Source: Hyphomonadaceae bacterium UBA4763 | GTDB lineage: Bacteria; Pseudomonadota; Alphaproteobacteria; Caulobacterales; Aquidulcibacteraceae | Reading direction: 5' to 3' | Assembly (NCBI GenBank): GCA_002403455.1 | Contig: DHHV01000130.1 | Location: forward strand, 4,144 to 37,229 | DNA length: 33,086 nucleotides | Shown: positions 15,013 to 22,855 of the stretch, piece after piece | Numbering within the stretch: the first letter of the stretch is position 1 | Layout: each line of letters begins with the position of its first letter | Position numbers and translations under genes: made by a program | Notes under the pieces: generated by a model | Seen by the model: the letters and a program-made list of their open reading frames with translations, nothing else | The model's database searches: none | Told to the model about the DNA's origin: nothing

Positions 15013-15939
15013 ATGGCAGCTCGTATCCCGTTTGTCCGCGATTTCGCGTTTGAGTATGGCCGCGCCGCGCAGGTGACGCCGATGATCCGGCGCGTTGTCG
15101 CGCCCAATCCCGGTCCGTTCACCTTCACGGGGACCGGGGTCTATATCATCGGCCATGGCGAAGTCGCCGTGATCGATCCCGGCCCTGTCATGGACGAGCA
15201 CGTCGCCGCCTTGGATGCGGCGCTGGCGGGCGAACGGGTGACCCATGTCTTCGTGACCCATTCGCACATGGATCATTCACCGCTCGCGCACCCGCTCGCG
15301 GAAAAACATGGCGCCAAGGTTTATGCCGGCGGGCCGGCTATCCCGACCGAATCGGAAGTGCGGATGGAAGCGGGCGATGATTTGCGCTTTCGCCCGGACG
15401 TGACGGTGCGCGATGGGGAGCGCTTTTCAGGTCTGGATTGGACGATCGAGGCGATTGCGACCCCGGGACACACCTCAAACCATTTCTGTTTTGCGCTGCT
15501 GGAAGAAAACGCCGTGTTCGCGGGTGATCACGTCATGGGCTGGTCGACGACGGTCATTTCTCCGCCCGACGGCGATATGGGCGATTATCTGCAAAGCTTG
15601 GAAAAAGTGCGCGATCGCGGCTTTGCGTCATTGTGGCCAACCCATGGTCCGCCGGTGGTAGAGCCGAGTTCGTTCGTGCAGGCCTATATTGATCACCGGC
15701 GTATGCGCGAGCATCAGATTTTGACCGAATTAGAGGCTGGCCGCACGCAGATCCGCGACATGGTCAGCGTAATCTACGCTGATGTTGATCGGCGCTTGCA
15801 CCCTGCTGCCTGCCATTCCGTGCTCGCCCATATGATGCATCTCGTCGAGACCGGCCGTGTGGCGTGCGACGGCGTGCCGGGGATCGAAAGCGCTTATGCG
15901 CTGGCCCCGCCTGCTTTCGCGCGACAATTGGCGGAATAA
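15013..15939 (+). CDS. Metallo-beta-lactamase-fold hydrolase
   Basis: The 308-residue protein is a complete MBL-fold hydrolase of the LACTB2/glyoxalase II-like type. It has THSHMDHS with His83, His85, Asp87 and His88, PGHTSNH with His153, GDHVMGW with Asp172, and PTHGPP with His211. Together these supply both zinc sites. After the MBL core (about 40-215) a helical, winged-helix-like tail (about 225-290) resembles that of LACTB2-type nucleases, so an RNA or thioester substrate is possible; the sequence does not decide. ATG 15013 has GAGAGAAG about seven bases upstream. It follows the ATP-grasp gene by 21 bases on the same strand. No signal peptide is seen. Confidence 0.93.
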   Translation: MAARIPFVRDFAFEYGRAAQVTPMIRRVVAPNPGPFTFTGTGVYIIGHGEVAVIDPGPVMDEHVAALDAALAGERVTHVFVTHSHMDHSPLAHPLAEKHGAKVYAGGPAIPTESEVRMEAGDDLRFRPDVTVRDGERFSGLDWTIEAIATPGHTSNHFCFALLEENAVFAGDHVMGWSTTVISPPDGDMGDYLQSLEKVRDRGFASLWPTHGPPVVEPSSFVQAYIDHRRMREHQILTELEAGRTQIRDMVSVIYADVDRRLHPAACHSVLAHMMHLVETGRVACDGVPGIESAYALAPPAFARQLAE

Positions 15940-15985
15940 ACGTCGTCTTTGGCGTTCCACCGAACCTTTTCAGAACGGCGCAAGG

Positions 15986-16013
15986 AAAAAAGGGGGCGCT
16001 TTGACAGCGCCCC
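15986..16013 (-). terminator. Rho-independent terminator of the autotransporter esterase gene
   Basis: GGGGCGCT / AGCGCCCC gives a perfect 8-base stem with a 5-base loop (15993-16013). On the minus strand it is followed by a short C run and then six T residues. On the plus strand only AATGTTT follows, so it may also stop the converging metallohydrolase transcript, less well. Confidence 0.85.
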
Positions 16014-16033
16014 AATGTTTCACCACCGCGTTG

Positions 16034-17902
16034 TCAGAACCGCCAGCCGACCCGGCCGTAAAAGCTGTGGTCATCGAAACCGGATCCATCGATCTGGCCG
16101 GTCCAATCGGCCGCCATGAACAACCCATTGCGGCTTGTCCAAGTCAACCCTGCGCCGAAAACGCCGCGATTGTCGGACGGCGCGTCGGCGAAAACCGTCG
16201 AGAAATCACCTGACGACAAGTTAACCGTCACGTCTCGATTGTCATTGGCAAATTCGCGCTCAAAGGCGCCGCGCGCTTCCCAATCCAACTGGCCGCCGAA
16301 CATCGCAAAGCGCGCGCCGATTTCCATGCCGCCGCGCGCAACGACCGATTCAGCGTCTTGTTGCGCGAATTCAACGGAGGTTGGGCCGCCGCCCTCTTCG
16401 CGATAAGCGTCGATCTCGGCGTCGACATAGCGAAAGCCGCCAAACGGCGTGACGCGTAATCCGCCAATCTTGCCGGAATACCCGGCCGTGAACGCCAGCA
16501 CCGTCACATCGGCTTCCGTCTCGCCTGTCGCCGTGTCGAACAGGCGAAACCCTGTTGCGCGCTCGACGTCGTCGAGGTCCTGAAAGCTCATTTGGCCGAT
16601 GGCGTTGGCGAAAAAGCCGCCCGCTTGCCCCGCAACGTAAGCAAGGAAATCAAAGCTCTGCAAATCGAGCGAGCCATTGGTGTCGCCGATTTCCGCATTG
16701 GCGTCTGTATATCCGACCTTCGCCCCAGCGAGCACATGATCCGAAAAGGCGTATTCCAAGCCGATCGCCGCGTTAAACCCGTCCGCGTCAAAGCTGTTTT
16801 GCGACAGCGTTGCGTCTTCCTCGAACTGCAAATACCCGCCGGTAACATAGGTGCGCAGACCGCCGCCGAAGGCGCCGCCCTCGCGACGGACGAAATTGGC
16901 GGGCAGGAGATCATCTTCGACCTGGCGAGTTTGTTCGAGCGCGGCCCGCAAAGCGATCTGCGTGTGGGTCGCGGCAAAGCGCGGCGCGCCATTGGCGCCG
17001 ACGAGGCTGGCGAAAGCCAGCTCCGCTGTTAAAACATGCGCGGGCGCGGTCGGGTGCAACAGATCAAAAAAGAGCGTCGCTGCCGTCGCCGCTGGCGTCG
17101 AACACGCGCCCGTCGGCGTCGCTGGCGGACTGCCCGTGCTGATGATGCAGGGCGTCGTCACATTCGAAAAGCCGAACGCCGACGGGTTGGCGATAATTTG
17201 GTCGAATGCCGTCTCAACATCGACGATGACGATGTCTATGCCCAATTGCCCGCGCAGGGCCTGCGCAGTCGCCACCAATGCGGTGTTGTATTGATCAATC
17301 AGCAAGCCGGCGCTGGCTTGAGCAGCCGGCCCCAGCGGCGCGCTCAAGGGGATGATCCCAAGATCCGGCAGGTTGAACAGCAGGAACTGCTCGGCGCCCG
17401 CATTGTTCAACTGCGTGATTGCAGAAGCGATGTTATTGGTAATGCCGGCAATCAGCGCCGCCGGATTGACGTTTGGCGAAACGAGCGCCGAATTGAAGTC
17501 ATTTGCGCCGATCCAGATCGAGTAGAGGGCGTTGCTGGGCACGCCGCCCCCCGAACCGAAGAAATTCGCCAATTGAAATTGCAAATCGATCGGATTGGCG
17601 CTGCCCGATTGGGCGCCCCCAAAAGCAAAATTCAGATTAGGGCTATTCGCAATTCCGGCGATGCTCGGAAACAATTCCGCCCAGGTCGGCCCATTCGAGA
17701 ATCGTCCCTGGAAATAAGGCGGCGATGGCGGGATTGTCCCGAAAGTCAGCTCAAAAATATTACCGTTATCGGTCAAGCTGTCGCCAAAGGCGATCAACGT
17801 CGATGGGGCTGGCCCAACAAAGGCCTGTTGCGCCTTTGCTTCGGAGCCGACAAGGCTCACAATCGCCGACATAGCAGCGCACAGCATCAAAGATTTCCGC
17901 AT
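16034..17902 (-). CDS. GDSL-family esterase/lipase autotransporter (EstA-like)
   Basis: The 622-residue protein is a surface-displayed esterase of the EstA type. Residues 1-24 are a signal peptide (cleavage at AKA/QQ). The passenger domain (about 35-310) has the SGNH hydrolase blocks: FGDSLTDNG with nucleophile Ser42, a glycine block FAFGGAQS (about 93-99), IGAND with Asn134, and DLLHP with Asp280 and His283. The C-terminal 270 residues are an autotransporter barrel ending in YGRVGWRF with the terminal Phe recognised by the BAM machinery. No processing site is evident, so the esterase probably stays anchored. ATG 17902 has GGGAGG five bases upstream; a start eight codons earlier is less likely. 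It is a single-gene transcript with its own terminator, diverging from the glycosyltransferase. Confidence 0.95.
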   Translation of the reverse strand: MRKSLMLCAAMSAIVSLVGSEAKAQQAFVGPAPSTLIAFGDSLTDNGNIFELTFGTIPPSPPYFQGRFSNGPTWAELFPSIAGIANSPNLNFAFGGAQSGSANPIDLQFQLANFFGSGGGVPSNALYSIWIGANDFNSALVSPNVNPAALIAGITNNIASAITQLNNAGAEQFLLFNLPDLGIIPLSAPLGPAAQASAGLLIDQYNTALVATAQALRGQLGIDIVIVDVETAFDQIIANPSAFGFSNVTTPCIISTGSPPATPTGACSTPAATAATLFFDLLHPTAPAHVLTAELAFASLVGANGAPRFAATHTQIALRAALEQTRQVEDDLLPANFVRREGGAFGGGLRTYVTGGYLQFEEDATLSQNSFDADGFNAAIGLEYAFSDHVLAGAKVGYTDANAEIGDTNGSLDLQSFDFLAYVAGQAGGFFANAIGQMSFQDLDDVERATGFRLFDTATGETEADVTVLAFTAGYSGKIGGLRVTPFGGFRYVDAEIDAYREEGGGPTSVEFAQQDAESVVARGGMEIGARFAMFGGQLDWEARGAFEREFANDNRDVTVNLSSGDFSTVFADAPSDNRGVFGAGLTWTSRNGLFMAADWTGQIDGSGFDDHSFYGRVGWRF

Positions 17903-17965
17903 GGGGTCCTCCCTATTTTTCGTCATTTTTGGGATCGATTTTACGTCCGATCACGGCATGTTCAC

Positions 17966-17994
17966 AGTCTAGCGTGCGCATCGTCCGACGACAA
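17966..17994 (-). promoter_or_regulatory. Candidate promoter of the autotransporter esterase gene
   Basis: On the minus strand TTGTCG (17994-17989) and TAGACT (17971-17966) are 17 bases apart, about 65 bases before the ATG. It is in the 141-base divergent region shared with the glycosyltransferase. Confidence 0.3.
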
Positions 17995-18043
17995 TCACGT
18001 TTTCGTTGGGCTCGAGCGAAGCCTTGGTTCCTTTGGAGATCGT

Positions 18044-18862
18044 ATGACGTCAAATTTGGGTCGATTGCCGATCACCGTGACCGTTATTGTGAAGAATGAA
18101 GCGGCGCGCTTGCCCAAAATGCTCGAAAAAGTCGCGCCCTGGGCGGCGCGGATCATTGTTGTCGATTCCGGGTCGACCGATGACACCCTCGCGATTGCGC
18201 GGCGATATGGCGCAGAGGCGCATGTCCGCGACTGGACGGGATATGGCCAGCAAAAGCAATTCGCTGAGAGCCTGGCGACAACAAATTGGGTCTTGAACCT
18301 CGACGCCGACGAAGTGCTGAACCGAAAATGCGTTGCGCATTTGCACGAATTGTTTGCCACAGCAGCGCCAGAACCGCCTTGTTCGGCCTATCGCCTCAAT
18401 TGCCGATTGGCGTTCCCGTTTGAAGATGAACCGCGCGCGCTCGCGCCGGACAATTCGCCGATCCGGCTTTATCGGCGCGACAGCGCCGGTTTTCGGCCAA
18501 GCCCCGTGCATGATTCGGTCGTGGTCCGTGACGGCAAGATCGGCCGGTTGCGCGGCCATGCGGCGCATTATTCTTATCGCGACTGGAGCCATTGGATCGA
18601 GAAGTTGCAAATCTATACCAGCGCGCAAGCGGCTGATTACCTCGATCGCGGCCGTCCGCCACCTTATTGGCGGCTATGGGTCGAACCCGGTTTTGCGTTC
18701 TTCAAGGCGTACATCTTACGGCGCTATGCGCTTTATGGCGTTGATGGCTTTGTGGCGGCGCAAATCTATGCGTTTTGGCGGCTAATGCGCCTTGCCAAGG
18801 CGCGCGAATTGGCGCGCTTGCGCCAACGCGCCGCTACCCCGCCCGACGCAAGGCGCGTTTGA
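18044..18862 (+). CDS. Family 2 glycosyltransferase, WaaE/KdtX-like
   Basis: The 272-residue protein is a GT-A-fold inverting glycosyltransferase. It opens with PITVTVIVKNEAARLP, then VVDSGSTDDT (Asp41, nucleotide-sugar binding) and LNLDADE (Asp87/Asp89, metal binding). The later HDSVVV and HYSYRDWSHW segments are typical of the WaaE/KdtX group that adds a hexose to the lipopolysaccharide inner core, so a lipopolysaccharide or surface glycan role is likely. It is cytosolic and membrane-associated, without clear transmembrane spans apart from hydrophobic C-terminal helices. ATG 18044 has GGAG six bases upstream. A longer in-frame reading from 17036 is a shadow of the esterase. Its 3' end overlaps that of convergent murJ by 29 bases. 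Confidence 0.92.
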   Translation: MTSNLGRLPITVTVIVKNEAARLPKMLEKVAPWAARIIVVDSGSTDDTLAIARRYGAEAHVRDWTGYGQQKQFAESLATTNWVLNLDADEVLNRKCVAHLHELFATAAPEPPCSAYRLNCRLAFPFEDEPRALAPDNSPIRLYRRDSAGFRPSPVHDSVVVRDGKIGRLRGHAAHYSYRDWSHWIEKLQIYTSAQAADYLDRGRPPPYWRLWVEPGFAFFKAYILRRYALYGVDGFVAAQIYAFWRLMRLAKARELARLRQRAATPPDARRV

Positions 18863-20393
18863 CCTCGTCGAACCGCAAGGCGCCCAAGATAAACGCGAGT
18901 ATTGCGTAAACGGCGCCGCCGAGACCGCAGACCAACAGAATCGCGATTTCTTTGTCATAGGCGGCGAACATCACGCCCAAACGGCCGATCCCCGCCTCGA
19001 TCGTTCTGCGGAAGAAGGCGGCGAAGCCCAAAAAAACCGCCATTCCAAGGCAGGCCGCGCTGATCTGGCCGAGCCGCGTCCACGCCCGCCGCGGCAAACG
19101 CCAGCCCTTGGCGCGCAAGGCCAACGCCAATTGCGCCACATTGATCCACGCTGCAAGTGACGTGGCGATCGCCAAACCGGCAAGGCCAATCGCCCAGAAC
19201 AATACAACGCCAAAACCGATATTCACGACAATACTGACCAAGGCAAAGCGGGTTGGCGTTTTGGTGTCTTCTTCGGCAAAGAACGGCGGCGCCAGGATTT
19301 TTGCTAAGATAAACGCTGGTACGCCCCACCCATAATGCAATAAGGCCGCCCCGGCGCGTGTTGCGTCCGCGCTGGTAAAGGCGCCCCTCGTCCAAAACCC
19401 ATCCATGAGGAATTCCGGGATAACGCAGAGCGCTGTTGCGGCGGGCAGCGCAAACGCCATACCGAGCGCGACCGCTTCGGCAAGATTGCGCTCGCTCTGG
19501 TCGCGGTCGCCACTGGCGGCGGCTTGCGCCAGGCGCGGGATCAGCGCCGTGCCGATGGCGATGCCGACGAGGCCTAAGGGCAATTGATATAGCCGATCGG
19601 CGTAATCGAGCAGGCTCGACCCACCCTCAACGAACGAGGCGAGCGAATGGGAGATGAAAATATTAACCTGGACAGCGCCAGCCGCCAGCGCTGAGGGCCC
19701 GGCCAATTGCGCCACCCGCCACACTTGCGGCGTCAGCCGCGGCCAGCGGAAGAAAAGCGCCGCGCCGCTGCGTCGAACGCCCCACCACAAAGCCGCGCAT
19801 TGGAGAAGGCCGGCCAGCGTCACCGCGATGCTGGCGTTGCGGGCGGCGCTTTCGGGCGTTCCGCCAAGCAAAAACGCCGCGATCATGCATAAATTGAGCA
19901 AAGTCGGCGCAGCGGCTGACAACACAAACCGACCAAACGCGTTCAAGACGCCGGCCAGCAGCGCGGCGATCGCCATGCAGGCCATATAAGGCATCGTGAT
20001 CTGGGTCAGCAGAACCGCCAGCCCGAAAATCGCACGGTTTTCGACATAGCCCGGAAACAGCACCACCATGATCCATGGCATGGCGATCTGGGCGGCGATG
20101 GTCAGGCCCGCCGTCAACGCGGTGAGCGCCGCCAGACTTTCGGACGCAAGCGCCGCCGCCGCATTCGGATCGGTTTTCGCGGTCTTGGCGTAAAGCGGCA
20201 CGAAGCCCTGCGCAAACGCGCCTTCCGCAAATAACCGCCGGAACATGTTCGGGAACTTGAGAGCGGTTGTCAGGGCGTCTGCGACCGGCCCCGCACCCAG
20301 CAAATAAGCGCGCGCCAAATCGCGCGCAAAGCCCAACAGCCGGCTCAACAGCGTAAATCCAGCAGTGACCGCCGCGTTGCGTAAGAGACTCAT
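18834..20393 (-). CDS. murJ: Lipid II flippase MurJ (MviN)
   Basis: MurJ moves lipid II across the inner membrane for peptidoglycan synthesis. The 519-residue protein is polytopic, with hydrophobic segments throughout consistent with about 14 spans. It begins with the typical SLLRNAAVTAGFTLLSRLLGFARD. Further hallmarks are GAGPVADAL, FPNMFRRLFAEGAFAQGFVP, a cavity-lining helix around ISHSLAS, and LPLGLVGIAIGTALIPRL. Length matches the family. The ATG at 20393 has AAGGGG six bases upstream. A longer in-frame reading to 20789 lies inside creD and is rejected. It follows creD by 56 bases on the same strand. Its tail overlaps the glycosyltransferase tail. Confidence 0.97.
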   Translation of the reverse strand: MSLLRNAAVTAGFTLLSRLLGFARDLARAYLLGAGPVADALTTALKFPNMFRRLFAEGAFAQGFVPLYAKTAKTDPNAAAALASESLAALTALTAGLTIAAQIAMPWIMVVLFPGYVENRAIFGLAVLLTQITMPYMACMAIAALLAGVLNAFGRFVLSAAAPTLLNLCMIAAFLLGGTPESAARNASIAVTLAGLLQCAALWWGVRRSGAALFFRWPRLTPQVWRVAQLAGPSALAAGAVQVNIFISHSLASFVEGGSSLLDYADRLYQLPLGLVGIAIGTALIPRLAQAAASGDRDQSERNLAEAVALGMAFALPAATALCVIPEFLMDGFWTRGAFTSADATRAGAALLHYGWGVPAFILAKILAPPFFAEEDTKTPTRFALVSIVVNIGFGVVLFWAIGLAGLAIATSLAAWINVAQLALALRAKGWRLPRRAWTRLGQISAACLGMAVFLGFAAFFRRTIEAGIGRLGVMFAAYDKEIAILLVCGLGGAVYAILAFILGALRFDEVKRALRRAG

Positions 20394-20449
20394 GTTAAGC
20401 CCCTTACGACTGATTTGCGCGGCGGTCAGCCGAATTTGGCGAAGGCGGC

Positions 20450-21865
20450 TTAACTCTTCGCGCCGATCGCCTCCTGCAAGCCCTCGATGACATTGGTGCG
20501 CCCGCCATACCAATCGAGCCGGCGCGTCACCCACATCACCACGGCGATCACGACGAACGCGACCAGCGCGCCGACGATCAGGGCATAGTCCTCGAGCCGC
20601 ATGAGCACATAAATCAGGCTGTAGAGCACGCCGAAGGTGAAAACGGCGATCACCCCGCGAGCGACGCCATCGAACACGGCTGCTACATACCAGCCAAGCA
20701 GCAAGACGGTTGGAACGGCAGCGACAATAAACGCGTTGGTGAAACCGATCTGCTCCGCAAAAGCCAAAAGCAGCAGGTAAAATACGCATTGCGCCAAGCC
20801 GACCATTAGATATTGCGCCGGGTGCGCGCGCTTGCCGGTCACTGTTTCAAACAAGAAATAGGTCAAGAACACGATGCCGATAAACATCAGCGCGTATTTC
20901 AAGGCGCGTGCGACCGATTGGTATGGATCAGATGGCGTTGTCAGGTTAATCTGTACGTTGGACGGGTTCAATCGCTGCAGCAATTGTTGGTCGCCGCTGC
21001 CCGGAACACCGCGCGCGGCGTAAGGGATATCCCAGCTTGCCGTGAAGCCTTGGTCGGTGATCTTCCGCTCGCGCGCCAGGAACTCGCCGGTAAAGCCCGG
21101 ATGCGGCCAATCGCCCGCCACCGTCAATTTGGTGTCGCGTGCAAAAGCAGCAAAGGACAATTGCTCTGCGCCGCTAAAGTGCAGATCGGTCGTCACCTCA
21201 ACAACGCTCGGGCCATTCTCGCGCGAACCGGAAAGGTCAATATCTGCGGACAGCCCGCGAATGCCGCCATCATTAAATCCCTGGTCTCCATTTTCGTTGA
21301 GGACGAATGGCTCGAGTGGCGAGTCTACCCCGTTCACGCGGACTTGCGGCGACGTCAATACGCCTTGTTGACCGGAAACGGACACGTAAATCCGCGCTTG
21401 GCTCCAATCGATCACGCTGCCGCGGGGCACATCAGGCGCTCGATCCAACGCAAAGCTGGCGGTGAACGTGGCGGTCGCCTCATAAATGGGCACTTCGAAC
21501 AAGGATCTTTTCCGGATCTCGGTTTTCAGATCCACATCCGCCTCGCCCTGATCGGCGAAGATGACCGCTATTCCTGGAATGGACTGCGCGACCTGCCGGG
21601 TCGTCCCACTCTCCGTAATGGTGCGCAATTCGGTGCGGGTAAACGGCGCCAGCAGCACCGGCCCCGTGACCTGCTGATTCGCGCCCACCATTTGCGCAAG
21701 TTCGACGGTGGCTCTGTCTTTGCTGTTTTGCCGATCCAACAGGATCAAAAACACAAACAGCGCGGGGATCGCCATTGCCAAAGACAACAAACAAACAAGC
21801 AGGGCTTTCAGCCCATAAGATCGGCCCGCTTCGGCGCGGACAAGTGGTTGGGTCACGGATTGCAC
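20450..21865 (-). CDS. creD: CreD-family inner membrane protein
   Basis: The roughly 471-residue protein has the CreD (Cet) layout: one N-terminal span (about 20-43), a large periplasmic region (about 45-325) and five or so closely spaced C-terminal spans (about 330-450). CreD is a member of the CreBC regulon in enterobacteria, linked to envelope stress and colicin E2 tolerance; its molecular role is not settled. Typical segments are TGPVLLAPF near the start of the periplasmic domain and the FLTYFLFETV and HPAQYLMVGLAQCVFYLLLL region before the cluster of spans. No creB or creC is present nearby. GTG 21865 has GGGAGG six bases upstream. The ATG two codons earlier directly touches that site, so I prefer GTG. 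It lies between dnaJ/cbpA and murJ. Confidence 0.92.
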   Translation of the reverse strand: MQSVTQPLVRAEAGRSYGLKALLVCLLSLAMAIPALFVFLILLDRQNSKDRATVELAQMVGANQQVTGPVLLAPFTRTELRTITESGTTRQVAQSIPGIAVIFADQGEADVDLKTEIRKRSLFEVPIYEATATFTASFALDRAPDVPRGSVIDWSQARIYVSVSGQQGVLTSPQVRVNGVDSPLEPFVLNENGDQGFNDGGIRGLSADIDLSGSRENGPSVVEVTTDLHFSGAEQLSFAAFARDTKLTVAGDWPHPGFTGEFLARERKITDQGFTASWDIPYAARGVPGSGDQQLLQRLNPSNVQINLTTPSDPYQSVARALKYALMFIGIVFLTYFLFETVTGKRAHPAQYLMVGLAQCVFYLLLLAFAEQIGFTNAFIVAAVPTVLLLGWYVAAVFDGVARGVIAVFTFGVLYSLIYVLMRLEDYALIVGALVAFVVIAVVMWVTRRLDWYGGRTNVIEGLQEAIGAKS

Positions 21866-21895
21866 TACCATCCTCCCATTGGATGAATGAAGTGC

Positions 21896-21910
21896 GCAGC
21901 TAGCGGCTGC
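21896..21910 (-). repeat. Small inverted repeat between the cbpA-like gene and creD
   Basis: GCAGC / GCTGC forms a perfect 5-base stem with a 5-base loop, about 30 bases upstream of creD. No T tract follows on either strand. It might be a weak attenuator or nothing. Confidence 0.2.
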
Positions 21911-21960
21911 ATTTGTGGCGTAAATTCGCCAATTCCAAAGCGAAGCTATGCAACCAGAAG

Positions 21961-22800
21961 TTATTTTTGCGGCTTGGTTTGGCGCGCCAAGATTTTGCGC
22001 AAATCCTCATCGATCGGGTCCGGTAAGGCGATCAAGATTCGCGCGTAAAGATCGCCCGGGCGCCCCGCCCGCGCCACGCCCTTGCCGCGCAAGCGCAACA
22101 CAGCGCCCGAACTCGACCCTGCCGGGACGTTGACGGACACCGGCCCGCCTGGCGCGCTGACCTCGACCTTGCCGCCTAAGACCGCATCGCGCAGCGGTAC
22201 AAAAATATCGGTGTAAAGGTCATCGCCTTGGCGGCGCCAATTGGCGTCTTCGGCAATGATGATCTTGATCAAAACATCGCTCGGACCAAACGGCCCTGAT
22301 GGGCCTTGCGCTTTCAGGCGCAGGACTTGGCCGGTTTCAACCCCAGCCGGCACCGCAACGTCCAAGCCGCGCCCATCGGCAAGCACCACCCGGCGCTTGG
22401 CGCCAGCGGCGGCCTCCAACACCGAGACCTGCAAATCCAGCTTTAGATCGGGGCTGCTTCGGGCGCCGCCGCGATTACCGCGGCCGCCGAACACGCCAGC
22501 CAATAGATCGTCCAAATCGTCAATACGCGCGCTGCCGCCGCCAAAGCCGGATCCATAGTTTGGAGCCAATTCATTGCCATCGGCGTCGATTTCACCGCGA
22601 TCAAAGCGCGCGCGTTTGGCCGGTTCGCTCAATAGATTAAACGCTGCCGTTGCGCGTTTGAAGCGTTCCTCTGCCTGGCGATCATTCGGGCGCACATCGG
22701 GATGTAGCTCTTTGGCGAGCTTTCGATAGGCTTGCCGGATATCAGCCTCACTAGCCGAACGCCCAACGCCCAGCGTTGCGTAAGGGTCCCAATTCGCCAC
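21961..22800 (-). CDS. DnaJ/CbpA-type co-chaperone without zinc finger
   Basis: The 279-residue protein is a class II J-domain protein that stimulates DnaK. The J domain (residues 1-70) begins with DPYATLGV and contains the HPD motif at 33-35. A Gly-rich linker (about 80-110) follows, then two beta-barrel substrate-binding domains with GQVLRLKAQG and GAVLRLRGKG, the repeated signature of the C-terminal domains. The four Cys-x-x-Cys zinc motifs of true DnaJ are absent, so this is CbpA-like. It is 55 bases downstream of secA on the same strand, and co-transcription is plausible. A link to presenting preproteins to SecA would be inference. Confidence 0.93.
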   Translation of the reverse strand: MANWDPYATLGVGRSASEADIRQAYRKLAKELHPDVRPNDRQAEERFKRATAAFNLLSEPAKRARFDRGEIDADGNELAPNYGSGFGGGSARIDDLDDLLAGVFGGRGNRGGARSSPDLKLDLQVSVLEAAAGAKRRVVLADGRGLDVAVPAGVETGQVLRLKAQGPSGPFGPSDVLIKIIIAEDANWRRQGDDLYTDIFVPLRDAVLGGKVEVSAPGGPVSVNVPAGSSSGAVLRLRGKGVARAGRPGDLYARILIALPDPIDEDLRKILARQTKPQK

Positions 22801-22855
22801 GCGCGGCGCTCCAATTTGCTAAAGTCAACGGGCCGATCATCGCCGAATGCAGCGT

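Noticed and set aside
17036..18043. Long plus-strand in-frame extension upstream of the glycosyltransferase
   Set aside because: It is antisense to the autotransporter passenger domain, Arg-rich and without a domain. The ATG at 18044 has a good ribosome site and starts exactly at the GT-A fold.
20394..20789. In-frame upstream extension of murJ
   Set aside because: It lies inside creD, is Arg/Cys-rich shadow sequence, and MurJ begins normally at 20393.
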